62,603 nt of DNA. Source: [Zimmermannella] alba NBRC 15616 (GTDB taxonomy: Bacteria > Actinomycetota > Actinomycetes > Actinomycetales > Microbacteriaceae). The notes beneath the pieces were generated by a model, which ran no database searches, was not told the origin of the DNA, and saw nothing but the letters and a program-made list of their open reading frames with translations. The DNA lies in the NCBI RefSeq assembly GCF_001570905.1, contig NZ_BCSO01000013.1, positions 1-62,603 on the forward strand, in the 5' to 3' direction. This document shows positions 1 through 8,146 of this stretch, in pieces; the first letter of the stretch is position 1; every line of letters starts with the position of its first letter. A program made the position numbers and the translations under genes.

Positions 1-779
1 CGACCCGCATCCGCGGCAGCATCCGCAACGTCAGCAAGCCGGCCAGCGTCAGCGGCGACATCGGCCACACGCCCCGCATCCGCCGCGACATTCGCCACCC
101 GACCGGCGTCCGACACAGCGCCGGCCTTCGCGAGCATCTTCGCTTCACCAACACCGATGAACATCGAGCCGATGTTCCACGTCACCTTGCCCAGTGCCGC
201 CGCCGGATCCGTCTTCCACATATCCCACGCCAGGAAGTCCTTCCCAACTTCCTTCCACGTGTTCCCAAGCGTGCCAAGCGACCAGTTGCCGTCCTGGTCA
301 AACCCAACAAGACCACCCATGCCCCGCCAGGTGTTCTTCATGGTCTCCCACGACCAGCCGTTCTCGTCAATGCCCACGAGCGCACCGAGACCCTTGATGT
401 CTTCCCAGATGCCGTCAACAAGAAGACCCTTGAAGAAGCCACCGATGGCGTTGCCGGCGTTCTTCAGACCATTCCCGATCGAGTTTGCGCAGCCTTCATT
501 GCCATTGCCCGGCTGGCTCGCGTCCTCCTGGTCACCGGCCTGACGGTCAAGATCCGTATTGACGATCTCGAGTACGCCGCCGAGCTCGCTCAACTGACTC
601 GGAAGAACCGTCCCCCAATTCGCCCGGTACAGCATCGCGTCCGGACCAAGCCACCGAACACCAGCGATCTCCGACCCCACCGTCGCAGCACTGGAGTCGA
701 GGAGCCCCGCGGCCACACCAAACTCACCACCAACAGCACGAAGCTCGTCCGGGTGAGCACCAAACATTCCCGTCGCCAT
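1..779 (-). CDS. WXG100-fused type VII secretion polymorphic toxin, N-terminal part (C-terminus outside window)
   Basis: Reading leftward from an ATG at 777-779, the frame stays open to the window edge (about 259 residues). It begins MATGMFGAHPDEL and has a WLG (WxG) turn near residue 44 inside a roughly 90-residue helical domain, as in WXG100 substrates of ESX/type VII secretion. A Trp- and Gly-rich linker follows (SWETMKNTWRGMGG, GTLGNTWKEVGKDFLAWDMW). Next come FIGVGEAKMLAKAG, typical of pre-toxin regions, and an Ala/Asp/Val repeat of the AGRVADVAAD type. In known polymorphic toxins the effector domain lies at the C-terminus, which is not visible here, so the activity cannot be named. The gene diverges from the DUF6177-like gene at 1297, and a degraded copy of its 5' end lies at 968-1106. 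A secreted antibacterial toxin is inference from architecture. Confidence 0.75.
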   Translation of the reverse strand, partial: MATGMFGAHPDELRAVGGEFGVAAGLLDSSAATVGSEIAGVRWLGPDAMLYRANWGTVLPSQLSELGGVLEIVNTDLDRQAGDQEDASQPGNGNEGCANSIGNGLKNAGNAIGGFFKGLLVDGIWEDIKGLGALVGIDENGWSWETMKNTWRGMGGLVGFDQDGNWSLGTLGNTWKEVGKDFLAWDMWKTDPAAALGKVTWNIGSMFIGVGEAKMLAKAGAVSDAGRVANVAADAGRVADVAADAGRLADVADAAADAG

Positions 780-861
780 GTTCTGCATCCCCCTCAATCA
801 ACGACTCAAGCCGACCTCACATCGGTACCTGAGGAAGCCTAAGGACTCCCCCGAGAAAACT

Positions 862-925
862 CATTGGGGAGAAGTCCCCATCCAGCGGAGCGTGGTCCCC
901 GATGACCGGGGAATTCTCCCCAATG
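862..925. promoter_or_regulatory. Inverted pair of GGGGA-N4-TCCCC palindromes upstream of the toxin gene
   Basis: CATTGGGGAGAAGTCCCC at 862-879 recurs on the opposite strand at 908-925, with one base changed. Each half is itself near-palindromic (GGGGAATTCTCCCC at 908-921). They lie about 85-145 bp upstream of the toxin start at 779. A third copy, GGGGACTTCTCCCC, lies at 1192-1205. A repressor or activator site is plausible, but no regulator is encoded nearby. Confidence 0.4.
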
Positions 926-967
926 GCGCGTCGAGCGTGGCGTCGCACCTACCGACGGACGGCGTTG

Positions 968-1106
968 TCACCCCTCGTGACCGCTCCCCGGCTGGCTCGC
1001 GTCCTCCTGGTCACCGGCCTGACGGTCGAACTCCAGATGTCGCACCAAACTCACCACCGATGACGCGGAGTTCATCGGAGTTAGCGCCAAACATTCCAGT
1101 AGCCAT
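968..1106 (-). pseudogene. Decayed partial duplicate of the WXG100 toxin gene
   Basis: From an ATG at 1104-1106 the minus strand encodes MATGMFGANSDELRVIGGEFG, almost the same as the start of the gene at 779. It then jumps, with a frame change, to RQAGDQEDASQPGSGHEG and a stop at 968. That second piece matches residues about 85-102 of the intact gene (RQAGDQEDASQPGNGNEG). Roughly 57 codons are missing and the two parts are out of frame, so this is a remnant with an internal deletion and not a functional gene. Orphan toxin fragments beside intact toxins are common in polymorphic toxin loci. Confidence 0.7.
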
Positions 1107-1170
1107 GTTGCCCGCAGTCGCACCCTGATGTCTTCGACGATGGGCAGGCAGAGAGGAATTGCCAGGGAGC

Positions 1171-1201
1171 AGAAGTCCCCACGACCCAGGCGGGGACTTC
1201 T
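1171..1201. terminator. Hairpin AGAAGTCCCC/GGGGACTTCT
   Basis: A perfect 10-bp inverted repeat (1171-1180 with 1192-1201) and an 11-nt loop lie between the decayed toxin fragment and the gene at 1297. There is no T-tract. The right arm overlaps the third GGGGACTTCTCCCC palindrome, so it may be an operator and not a terminator. Confidence 0.3.
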
Positions 1202-1296
1202 CCCCATCCAGGTGAACGAGAACGTCGCTTGAACGTTGCCTGAAGTCGCTACGATGCGCGCACAAGTGCCACACCGACCATGCAGGAGGACAGCCA

Positions 1297-2670
1297 ATGA
1301 GTGACGAATCGCGAGCCAAGTCACTCGTGGATCCTCTGCTCAGCCCGCTCGTTGACCGCGTCGGCGAGGGTTACGTCGTCACTGAGAGCACGCGCAAGGT
1401 GCTTTATCTCGACCGCTCGCGTCGGCACCTGCTCGGCCAGTGCCTGCAGAAGAAGCAGCGCTGCATCCTCGTCACCGGCGAGCACACGGCCCTCACTCGC
1501 GCCTACCTCGAAGCGATGAACATGGCCGGCGCTCAGTGGGTCGTGCGTTCACGCCACGGCCTGCGCGATGCGCTCACCGGCCGCCGCCTTCACCGCGTCT
1601 CCGAAGTGCTCGAGGCGCCCGAAGCGCTCGAGCTCGCTGACGAGCACGCCCGCGAAACCGGCTTCGAATCCACCATCCTCGAACTCCACATTTCGCTGCG
1701 TCAGCGCAATGTCGAAACCGCCGACTACGGCGCCTCGATCGAAGTCATCGCCGAAGAACTCCTCGACGAACCCGAGCTCTCGTGGGGTTCGAACGAGCCC
1801 GCCATGGTGCCGTGGGATGGCGAAGAACTCGCCAACTGGACGCGTGGCCGCCTCGTCACCGTGCCGCACATCATCGCGAACGCCGTCGGTCAGGATGGCC
1901 GCCGCCTGAACGCCACGATGCAGGTGCGCCCCACCCAGCAGGGCTCCGAGGAGATCCTCTCGATCGCGGTCGACCTTGGCCCGACGGATGGCCCGGAGAC
2001 CGCCGAGCGCCTCGAGTCCGCGCCCGACATCCTCGGCCTCGTTGCCGAAGAGACGACGCCGCTCATGGCCACCGCGCACGCCCGATATGGCCGCGCCGAC
2101 CTGCTCAAGGGCTCGACGCTCGAGATGCCGCTCGTGCCGATGGCCCTCATGATTGGTGCGCCCGGTGTTTCGAGCTTCCAGATCGACTCGAGCCGCCTCG
2201 TCGAAGACTTCGACGCCTTCACCGTGGGCGAACCGCGCATGCCGGGCCTCGTCATCGGCCTTGGTTCGACGATCGACCCGGCGAACTTCCAGGAGCTTCG
2301 CGAAGCGATGGCAGAGCTTGGCCCCGAGAAGATCGCCGCCGAGTTTGGCGACGACTTCCTCGACTCGCTCCTCGGCCCCGGCTGGAGTGACTCGCTCGAG
2401 AAGGAAGCCAAGCAGCGCCGTGAAGAAGCAACAGCCGAGGGCAAGGCTGAGGGCGACGCGGCGGACGCATCCGGCGAGGATGCCGCAGCTGAAACGGCCG
2501 ACGAGGTCGAAGCGAGCATCTTCAACGAAGTCGTCGAACAGCACGCCAGCGAAGGCCACGCGCTCCGCGAATCCGCACAGACCGAGATCGAAGAGTCGAC
2601 CCTTCCCCCGCCCGAAGAAGGCTGGGAAGAGTTCAAGGCTGCGCACCGCGACGAGGAAGGACAGGCCTAA
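1297..2670 (+). CDS. T7SS-neighbourhood hypothetical protein (DUF6177-like)
   Basis: 457 residues, starting at an ATG preceded by a strong AGGAGGA ribosome site at 1286-1292. It is a soluble protein with no signal peptide or membrane segment. The first 180 residues are mixed alpha/beta (YVVTESTRKVLYLDRSRRHLL, then CILVTGEHTALTRAYLEAM). The last ~90 residues are very acidic and low in complexity (EAKQRREEATAEGKAEG...). From memory this resembles the DUF6177 family found in actinobacterial ESX/T7SS loci; that assignment is not verified. It diverges from the toxin gene at 779 and overlaps the next gene in a TAATG, so the two are co-translated. No catalytic motif is recognised. A chaperone or adaptor role in toxin export would be inference from context only. 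Confidence 0.6.
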   Translation: MSDESRAKSLVDPLLSPLVDRVGEGYVVTESTRKVLYLDRSRRHLLGQCLQKKQRCILVTGEHTALTRAYLEAMNMAGAQWVVRSRHGLRDALTGRRLHRVSEVLEAPEALELADEHARETGFESTILELHISLRQRNVETADYGASIEVIAEELLDEPELSWGSNEPAMVPWDGEELANWTRGRLVTVPHIIANAVGQDGRRLNATMQVRPTQQGSEEILSIAVDLGPTDGPETAERLESAPDILGLVAEETTPLMATAHARYGRADLLKGSTLEMPLVPMALMIGAPGVSSFQIDSSRLVEDFDAFTVGEPRMPGLVIGLGSTIDPANFQELREAMAELGPEKIAAEFGDDFLDSLLGPGWSDSLEKEAKQRREEATAEGKAEGDAADASGEDAAAETADEVEASIFNEVVEQHASEGHALRESAQTEIEESTLPPPEEGWEEFKAAHRDEEGQA

Positions 2671-3038
2671 TGCCTCGCGAACTGTCGATCGTCTCCCGCA
2701 AGCCCATCGGCCTCGACGAGCTCATCCGCCTCATCGACAACGCCCAGCGCCCGCTCGGTGTGCAGGGCATTGACGCTGGCATCTCGGCCGCCGTCCTCAC
2801 GCCCGAAGGCGGAATCGTCTGCACGGTGAGTGCGCCGGTGCGCATCCTCGCACCCGCCGAATTCGACCGCATCCTCCCGGGTGAAGAGCTCGACGAAAGC
2901 CGCGACTTCTTCTTCCACAGCGCCACGACCCCCGTCCAGTCGGATGGCCTCGGGCACGAACTCGTCGAGCGTCTCGCCGACATGGTCGACGGCCGCGTCA
3001 TCACGACGCCGCGCGCGCAGCTCGACGACGGCCAGTAG
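2670..3038 (+). CDS. Conserved hypothetical protein, partner of the DUF6177-like gene
   Basis: 122 residues whose ATG overlaps the stop of the upstream gene by one base (TAATG), indicating translational coupling. It begins MPRELSIVSRKPIGLDELI and contains the hydrophobic stretch GIDAGISAAVLTPEGGIVCTV. There are no transmembrane segments, cysteine clusters or catalytic motifs I recognise. It is not assigned to a family here. The tight pairing suggests the two proteins work together near the type VII toxin. The next gene, xth, appears to have its own promoter. Confidence 0.6.
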   Translation: MPRELSIVSRKPIGLDELIRLIDNAQRPLGVQGIDAGISAAVLTPEGGIVCTVSAPVRILAPAEFDRILPGEELDESRDFFFHSATTPVQSDGLGHELVERLADMVDGRVITTPRAQLDDGQ

Positions 3039-3054
3039 CGCCGACGCTCCGACC

Positions 3055-3060
3055 TACACT
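3055..3060 (+). promoter_or_regulatory. -10 box TACACT, leaderless start of xth
   Basis: TACACT lies 7 nt before the ATG at 3068. This spacing would place transcription start at or next to the start codon, and no Shine-Dalgarno sequence is needed. One of at least nine such arrangements in the window. Confidence 0.55.
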
Positions 3061-3067
3061 GGTGGGC

Positions 3068-3913
3068 ATGTCTCGCACACTCCGCATCGCGTCCGTCAAC
3101 GTCAACGGCATCCGTGCCGCCTACCGCAAGGGCATGGGCGAGTGGCTCGAGGGCCGCGGAGTGGACATCCTCGCGATCCAGGAAGTGCGGGCGAGCCGTG
3201 ACGACCTCGTGAAGCTCCTCGGTGACGAGTGGACGGTCGTGAACCACGAAGCCCTCGCGAAGGGGCGCGCCGGTGTCGCGATCGCCTCCAAGCTCCCGAT
3301 CGTCGAACACCGACACGAATTTGGTCCGGACGACTTCGACTCCTCCGGCCGCTGGATTGAAGCCGACTTCGACATCGACGGGACGCCGCTCACCGTCGTG
3401 TCCGTGTACGTCAACTCCGGCGAAGTCGACACCCCACGCCAGGAAGAAAAGTGGCGCTTCCTCGAGGCCATGACCGAGCGCCTCCCCCAGCTCGCAGGCG
3501 ACGACGCCCGCGTGCTCGTCACCGGCGACTTCAACGTCGGCCACACGAAGCTCGACATCAAGAACTGGAAGGGCAACGTGAAGCGCGCCGGCTTCCTGCC
3601 CCGCGAACGCGCCTACCTCGACCGATTCTTCGGCGCCCTCGGCGAAGAGATCACCGGCGCCGACGAGACGATCGGCACCGGCCACGGCTGGATCGACGTC
3701 GGACGCGTCGCCGCTGGCGAGATCGACGGCCCGTACACCTGGTGGTCGCAGCGCGGCAAGGCCTTCGACAACGACACCGGCTGGCGCATCGACTACCACA
3801 TGGCCACCCCGGCACTCGCGGCTGGAGCCAGCGGCTATACGATCGACCGCGCCGCAAGCTACGACACCCGCTGGTCCGACCACGCCCCCGTCATCGTCGA
3901 CTACACGATCTAG
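3068..3913 (+). CDS. xth: Exodeoxyribonuclease III
   Basis: 281 residues of the exonuclease III/AP-endonuclease (EEP) fold, acting in base-excision repair on abasic sites and 3' blocked ends. Visible family motifs are [10 protein letters not shown] near the start, the metal-binding Glu in [10 protein letters not shown], the catalytic block [13 protein letters not shown], the WRIDYH motif, and the C-terminal SDHAPV His. Length is normal. A GTG two codons upstream would extend it, but the ATG at 3068 sits 7 nt after a TACACT box and gives the usual N-terminus. trpS follows 14 nt later, a common actinobacterial pair. Confidence 0.93.
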   Translation: MSRTLRIASVNVNGIRAAYRKGMGEWLEGRGVDILAIQEVRASRDDLVKLLGDEWTVVNHEALAKGRAGVAIASKLPIVEHRHEFGPDDFDSSGRWIEADFDIDGTPLTVVSVYVNSGEVDTPRQEEKWRFLEAMTERLPQLAGDDARVLVTGDFNVGHTKLDIKNWKGNVKRAGFLPRERAYLDRFFGALGEEITGADETIGTGHGWIDVGRVAAGEIDGPYTWWSQRGKAFDNDTGWRIDYHMATPALAAGASGYTIDRAASYDTRWSDHAPVIVDYTI

Positions 3914-3927
3914 AGGAACCAACCACC

Positions 3928-4938
3928 ATGACCAAGCCCCTCCTCTTCTCGGGCATGCAGCCCTCCTCGGACTCGCTCCACCTCGGCAACTATGTCGGCG
4001 CCCTCACCAACTGGGTGAAGATGCAGGACGAGTTCCAGGCGATCTACTGCGTCGTCAACCAGCACGCCATCACGACCCCCTTCGACCCGGCCGACCTCGC
4101 CACCCGCACCCGCGCCACCGCCGCGCAATACATTGCCGCCGGCATCAACCCGGAGAAGTCGATCCTCTTCGTCCAGTCGCAGGTCCCCGCCCACGCAGAA
4201 CTCGGCTGGCTCATGCAGTGCATCACCGGCTTCGGTGAGGCAAGCCGCATGACCCAGTTCAAGGACAAGGCGCAGCGCCACGGCACCGAGGGCACGAACG
4301 TCGGCCTCTTCACGTACCCGATGCTCATGGCCGCCGACATCCTCCTCTACAACGCAGCCGCCGTGCCGGTCGGCGAAGACCAGCGTCAGCATCTCGAGCT
4401 CACGCGCGACCTCGCAAACCGCTTCAACTCGCGCTTCGGTGACACCTTCCGCGTCCCGGAGGGCTTCATCCCGAAGGAGTCGGCGAAGGTGTACGACCTG
4501 CAGGACCCGAGCTCGAAGATGTCGAAGTCAGCGGAGTCGGACGCGGGCCTTCTGCGCATCATGGATGACGCCAAGGTGACGAAGAAGAAGATCATGCGCG
4601 CGGTGACCGACGCCGGCGCCGAGATCCGCTTCGACCGAGAAGCAAAGCCCGGCGTCTCGAACCTCCTCACGATTTACTCGGTGCTCTCCGGTCAGACCAT
4701 CGCCTCGCTCGAGACCGAGTTCGCCGGACGCGGCTACGGCGACCTCAAGAAGAGCCTCGCAGAGGTCGTGGAGGCAACCTTCACGCCCATCCGCGAACGC
4801 ACGAACGAGCTCCTCGCTGACCCGGCCGAGCTCGACCGAATCCTCGACCGTGGCGCCGAGCGTGCGGGCGAGATCGCGGAGGCGACGCTGGCGACGGTGT
4901 ACGAACGGATCGGCTTCCCGCGCCCGCTTGGCCGCTAA
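3928..4938 (+). CDS. trpS: Tryptophanyl-tRNA synthetase
   Basis: 336 residues, class Ic aminoacyl-tRNA synthetase charging tRNA-Trp. The ATP-binding HIGH signature appears as [11 protein letters not shown] near residue 16, and the KMSKS loop as [10 protein letters not shown] around residue 195. The tryptophan-pocket helices ([47 protein letters not shown]) are intact. The ATG at 3928 is preceded by AGAGGAACC, a suitable ribosome site. It lies 14 nt after xth and is probably co-transcribed with it. Confidence 0.96.
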   Translation: MTKPLLFSGMQPSSDSLHLGNYVGALTNWVKMQDEFQAIYCVVNQHAITTPFDPADLATRTRATAAQYIAAGINPEKSILFVQSQVPAHAELGWLMQCITGFGEASRMTQFKDKAQRHGTEGTNVGLFTYPMLMAADILLYNAAAVPVGEDQRQHLELTRDLANRFNSRFGDTFRVPEGFIPKESAKVYDLQDPSSKMSKSAESDAGLLRIMDDAKVTKKKIMRAVTDAGAEIRFDREAKPGVSNLLTIYSVLSGQTIASLETEFAGRGYGDLKKSLAEVVEATFTPIRERTNELLADPAELDRILDRGAERAGEIAEATLATVYERIGFPRPLGR

Positions 4939-5041
4939 CGCTTCGCCGAGCGACGGCTCTTCCGTCAGTCCGACGAACGCTGGCTCAGCCTGACCAACGC
5001 TGTGGGGAATGCCCGTTGAGCGTTCGAGGGATCTGGTGTGC

Positions 5042-5161
5042 GTGCAGAAGTGCAGGAGATTTGCTCGCCGCTCGACCTGGCCTGCCCGATCTTCCGCGGA
5101 ATTCCGGGCTTCGCGCTGATCTCCACTCCCCCGCCGCGGAAAATCCACTGCACTTGTGCAC
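5042..5161. repeat. Interspersed GTGCAC-type inverted-repeat element, locus A
   Basis: A left arm at 5042-5062 (GTGCAGAAGTGCAGGAGATT) faces a right arm at 5141-5161 (AATCCACTGCACTTGTGCAC). The arms can pair with a few mismatches and about 78 nt between them. The interior holds GCGGAATTCCGGGCTTCGCG (5096-5115), nearly the same as the interior of locus C. It lies between the convergent trpS and DUF559 genes, and nothing else is recognised in that 250-bp gap. Confidence 0.65.
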
Positions 5162-5188
5162 GCCCCGAGCGCCCTACGCCGCGACGCC

Positions 5189-6052
5189 TCACCATGGATA
5201 CGCCCGCCATCCCTGGCAGTTCCGCGCGAGCCACCCCGGATCGCACCGCTCGAGCACGGCTCTCACTGCTTGAGCGACCTCCTCGGCGCGCTCCCAGAGC
5301 ATCTCGTACGTGAAGCGCAGCGTCGCATGGCCGAGCCGCGCGAGCCGGAACTCCCGTTCGTAGTCACGCGCGACGTCGAGGTGGAACTCCCGCCCGTCCG
5401 CTTCAACCACGATCGGCCCAACGAGCCCGTCCACGCGAGTTCCCGCCCCGAGCCACTGTTGCGGCAGCATGTCGATTCCGTCCCGCCGAAGCACGCACCG
5501 CATCGCGCTCTCGAGCCCAGACTCCGCGCGCGGATCCACCCACTCGAGAATGCGGTGGTACTTCTCGGGCAGCGCGACGACGAGTTCCTCCCACTCGCTC
5601 AGGCTCAGCCGTCCGCTGTGGAGCGCGCTGTCGCACGCGGCCACCGCGTCGACGAACGGCAGGCACTGCACCGCTTGCCAAAGCGCGTTCCGGAGCCCCA
5701 CCCCGTACTCCTCCACCTCGTCCGGGAACGGTAGCTGCGCCCAGTGCGAGATCTGGCCGGCTCTGCGGCGCTTGCACTGCAAGTGCAGGCACCGGTCGTC
5801 GCGAGTCCAGACGCCGTACGCCGCGAGCGCGGTGGCGCACGCGAGTCGTGAGCCCGTTGAGGCTGCTGCGGCAAGTACCGGGTGCGTGTCGGGGCTCGCG
5901 TAGATTCCCCGCTTGAGGCGTTTCAGGTCACCGCGGGAGAGCGCTGCTGCGATGTCGCGCCAGTTCATGCCAGCTTCCCGGAGTTCCTCGCGGGTGAAGA
6001 TCTGGCCGAGGTAGCCGCCTCGACGTGCAAGCCAATCGTGTGGTGTGGTCAT
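5189..6052 (-). CDS. DUF559-type protein with N-terminal AbiEi-like winged helix
   Basis: 287 residues from the ATG at 6050-6052; the open frame continues upstream, but MTTPHDWLARRGG begins the conserved part. The N-terminus (GQIFTREELREAGMNWRDIAAALSRGD and GIYAS) resembles the DNA-binding domain of AbiEi-type antitoxins. The C-terminal third (IVVEADGREFHLDVARDYER, RFTYEMLW) matches DUF559/Vsr-like nuclease-fold proteins, with Asp/Glu and His at the expected places. Such proteins are widespread singletons in actinobacteria and their substrate is not established. No AbiEii-type toxin partner lies next to it. Interspersed GTGCAC elements flank it on both sides. Confidence 0.75.
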   Translation of the reverse strand: MTTPHDWLARRGGYLGQIFTREELREAGMNWRDIAAALSRGDLKRLKRGIYASPDTHPVLAAAASTGSRLACATALAAYGVWTRDDRCLHLQCKRRRAGQISHWAQLPFPDEVEEYGVGLRNALWQAVQCLPFVDAVAACDSALHSGRLSLSEWEELVVALPEKYHRILEWVDPRAESGLESAMRCVLRRDGIDMLPQQWLGAGTRVDGLVGPIVVEADGREFHLDVARDYEREFRLARLGHATLRFTYEMLWERAEEVAQAVRAVLERCDPGWLARNCQGWRAYPW

Positions 6053-6164
6053 GAGTCCCCCTTTGCTCGGGAGCGAGCTTCGGGGAAAGCGGGGGCGGCC
6101 ACTCGATCGGCGGCCAGTTCCTGTGGAATCGCGCGTTTCCACAGGCCGGGTGCGGGAACGACGC

Positions 6165-6274
6165 GTGCACGACTGCAGTGAAATTACCGTCAGGGCCGGC
6201 TCGGGCCCGGCGCGATCCGCATGACCACGGGCCCGGCGCCCCCGGCCCGCGGAGAATCCACTGCACTTGTGCAC
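6165..6274. repeat. Interspersed GTGCAC-type inverted-repeat element, locus B
   Basis: A left arm at 6165-6185 (GTGCACGACTGCAGTGAAAT) faces a right arm at 6255-6274 (AATCCACTGCACTTGTGCAC). It lies in the divergent gap between the DUF559 gene (start 6052) and ppm (start 6319), so here the element sits in a promoter region. The right arm ends about 33 nt before the ppm -10 box. Confidence 0.65.
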
Positions 6275-6306
6275 GCGCCCGCCACCTCACGATCACCCAA
6301 GCCGGA

Positions 6307-6312
6307 TAGATT
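6307..6312 (+). promoter_or_regulatory. -10 box TAGATT, leaderless start of ppm
   Basis: TAGATT lies 6 nt before the ATG at 6319. The purine run GGAAGA between them is too close to the start for a normal Shine-Dalgarno site. Confidence 0.5.
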
Positions 6313-6318
6313 GGAAGA

Positions 6319-7065
6319 ATGAGCACCGCCCTCGTCATCCTGCCGACGTACAACGAGCGTGAAAACCTCGACATGATCGTGCGCCGCGTTCTCTCGGCCG
6401 ATCCGCGCATCGAGGTCCTCATCGTCGACGACGCCAGCCCTGACGGCACGGGCGAACTCGCCGACGAGCTCGCCGCCCGCGAGCCGCGCGTGAGCGTCAT
6501 GCACCGCGCGGGCAAGCTCGGCCTCGGCAGCGCCTACCTCGCTGGCTTCGCTCACGCGATCGCCGAAGGCTACGACTACGCCTTCGAGTTCGATGCCGAC
6601 GGCTCGCACCCGGCCGACCGTCTCCCCGCATGCCTCGATGTGCTCGACAACGGCGCGGACCTCGTCATCGGCACCCGTTGGATGCCGGGTGGCCGCACCG
6701 AGAACTGGCCGATCCACCGCCAGCTCCTGAGCCGCGGCGCCTCCATCTACGCCCGCGTGCTCCTGCGCAGCAGGCTTCGCGACCTCACCGCAGGGTTCCG
6801 TGGCTACCGCGCGGCGGCCCTCGCCGAGACAAAGCTCGACCGCGTCCGCTCGGCCGGCTACTGCTTCCAGATCGAGACGGCGTGGATGTTTGAGCGCCGC
6901 GGATACGACGTGGTCGAGATCCCGATCACCTTCGTCGAACGCGAACTCGGCTCCTCGAAGATGTCGAAGGCAATCGTGATCGAAGCGGTCTGGCGCGTGT
7001 TCTTCTGGGGCCTCGGTTCGCGCCTCGCCGACGTGAGCCGCGCAGCTGGGGCGGTCCGCCGATGA
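6319..7065 (+). CDS. Polyprenol-phosphate mannosyltransferase (GT2, DPM1-like)
   Basis: 248 residues, a cytosolic GT-A glycosyltransferase expected to transfer mannose from GDP-mannose to polyprenyl phosphate. The product is the donor for lipoglycan synthesis and protein O-mannosylation in actinobacteria. Motifs seen are ILPTYNERENL, VDDASPDGTGE, the metal-binding EFDADGSHP (DxD), and LTAGFRGYR with VEIPITFVERELGSSKMS, which is characteristic of the DPM1 branch. It is a stand-alone catalytic domain without the N-terminal apolipoprotein acyltransferase-like part of mycobacterial Ppm1. The stop overlaps the start of ribA by ATGA. Confidence 0.88.
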   Translation: MSTALVILPTYNERENLDMIVRRVLSADPRIEVLIVDDASPDGTGELADELAAREPRVSVMHRAGKLGLGSAYLAGFAHAIAEGYDYAFEFDADGSHPADRLPACLDVLDNGADLVIGTRWMPGGRTENWPIHRQLLSRGASIYARVLLRSRLRDLTAGFRGYRAAALAETKLDRVRSAGYCFQIETAWMFERRGYDVVEIPITFVERELGSSKMSKAIVIEAVWRVFFWGLGSRLADVSRAAGAVRR

Positions 7066-7712
7066 GCGGCACCGCAACAGCGCGTATCGCGTTCGAGACT
7101 TCGACGCACGTCCCCACGACCCACGGCCTCCTCGACGTCCGTGCCTACACCGACACCGTGACACGCGATTTGCACCTCGCGCTCTGCTCCGGCGAGCTCG
7201 GCCCCGATTCGCTCGTCCGGCTCCACTCCGAGTGCCTCACGGGTGAGGCCCTCGGCAGCCTCAAATGTGAGTGTGGCCCGCAGCTTGACACCGCACTCGA
7301 CCTCATCGGCAAGCACGGCGGCGTCGTCCTGTACCTGCGCGGTCACGAAGGTCGCGGCATCGGTCTGCTCAACAAGCTCAAGGCGTACGCACTGCAGGAG
7401 CAGGGCATGGACACGGTGGACGCGAATCTCGCGCTTGGTCTGCCCGCGGATGCGCGGGAGTACGTCGCGGCGGCCGAAATCCTGCAGGACCTCGGCATCC
7501 CGAGCGTGCGCCTACTCACAAACAACCCGGCGAAGGCGGAGGCGCTCGAGCGGCACGGCGTCACGGTCACTGAGCGTGTCCCGCTCGAGGTTGGCATCGA
7601 TGTCTCGAACGCTGCTTACCTCCGCACGAAGGCCGCCCGTATGGGGCACATGTTCTCGGAGCAGTTCCTCGACGACGGGGACACCATCGCGCACCAGAAC
7701 GACCCGGTTTAG
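7062..7712 (+). CDS. ribA: GTP cyclohydrolase II
   Basis: 216 residues. It opens GTP to the pyrimidine precursor of riboflavin with release of formate and pyrophosphate. The three zinc-binding cysteines are present as C58, C69 and C71 (SECLTGEALGSLKCECG), and the catalytic loop reads LRGHEGRGIGL. Length fits a single GCH II domain. The usual RibB (DHBP synthase) fusion partner is missing, so DHBP synthesis must be encoded elsewhere. It starts inside the stop of ppm (ATGA). A riboflavin gene behind a mannosyltransferase suggests convenience of transcription and not a shared pathway. Confidence 0.92.
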   Translation: MSGTATARIAFETSTHVPTTHGLLDVRAYTDTVTRDLHLALCSGELGPDSLVRLHSECLTGEALGSLKCECGPQLDTALDLIGKHGGVVLYLRGHEGRGIGLLNKLKAYALQEQGMDTVDANLALGLPADAREYVAAAEILQDLGIPSVRLLTNNPAKAEALERHGVTVTERVPLEVGIDVSNAAYLRTKAARMGHMFSEQFLDDGDTIAHQNDPV

Positions 7713-7732
7713 CGCCCGACACGCTTCATCGA

Positions 7733-7738
7733 TAGGCT
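7733..7738 (+). promoter_or_regulatory. -10 box TAGGCT, leaderless start of the 118-residue membrane protein
   Basis: TAGGCT followed by 6 nt and the ATG at 7745. The same hexamer and spacing precede both pyrimidine-dimer glycosylase homologues (14703 and 36126). Confidence 0.55.
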
Positions 7739-7744
7739 CGGAGC

Positions 7745-8101
7745 ATGGAAATCCTGTGGTCTCTGCTCACGATTCTTCACTTCATCGGCCTCGCCTCGCT
7801 CCTCGGGAGCTTCCTCGTGCAGATGAAGGACATTTCTCGTGGTCAGGGCAAGATCCTTCCCGGCATGTTCCATGGTGCGCTCACGATGCTCGTGACGGCG
7901 CTCGGTTTCTTCGCGGTCGGGATGGCGGCTGACTACGAGCTCAACCACATGAAGCTCGGCATCAAGTTCCTCATCCTGCTCATCATCACGGCACTCGTGA
8001 TCGTCTTCCGCAAGAAGGAGACCGCACCGAAGTGGACACTCTTCGCGATCGGTGGGCTCACGCTCGCGAACGTCATCATCGCGGTCGCCTGGCATTCCTA
8101 G
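7745..8101 (+). CDS. Small four-helix membrane protein of unknown function
   Basis: 118 residues with four predicted membrane helices (about residues 5-25, 42-62, 70-88 and 97-115) and short charged loops (VQMKDISRGQGK, FRKKETAPK). There is no signal peptide cleavage site or catalytic motif. It resembles integral membrane proteins commonly found in actinobacterial genomes, but I cannot name a family. It appears to be transcribed from its own leaderless promoter 32 nt after ribA and ends convergently with the FMN reductase gene. Confidence 0.7.
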   Translation: MEILWSLLTILHFIGLASLLGSFLVQMKDISRGQGKILPGMFHGALTMLVTALGFFAVGMAADYELNHMKLGIKFLILLIITALVIVFRKKETAPKWTLFAIGGLTLANVIIAVAWHS

Positions 8102-8118
8102 GCCAGCAGAACTTCACG

Positions 8119-8146
8119 CAACGGCGGGGCTTAGGCCTCGCCGTTG
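8119..8146. terminator. Bidirectional hairpin between convergent genes
   Basis: CAACGGCG (8119-8126) pairs with CGCCGTTG (8139-8146) around a GGGC/GCCT core. The right arm overlaps the 3' end of the convergent FMN reductase gene (stop at 8131-8133). Confidence 0.5.

Noticed and set aside
1549-2646. 365-codon minus-strand frame opposite the DUF6177-like gene
   Set aside because: Low-complexity Arg/Gly/Val composition, no ribosome site, and fully contained within a well-supported plus-strand gene.
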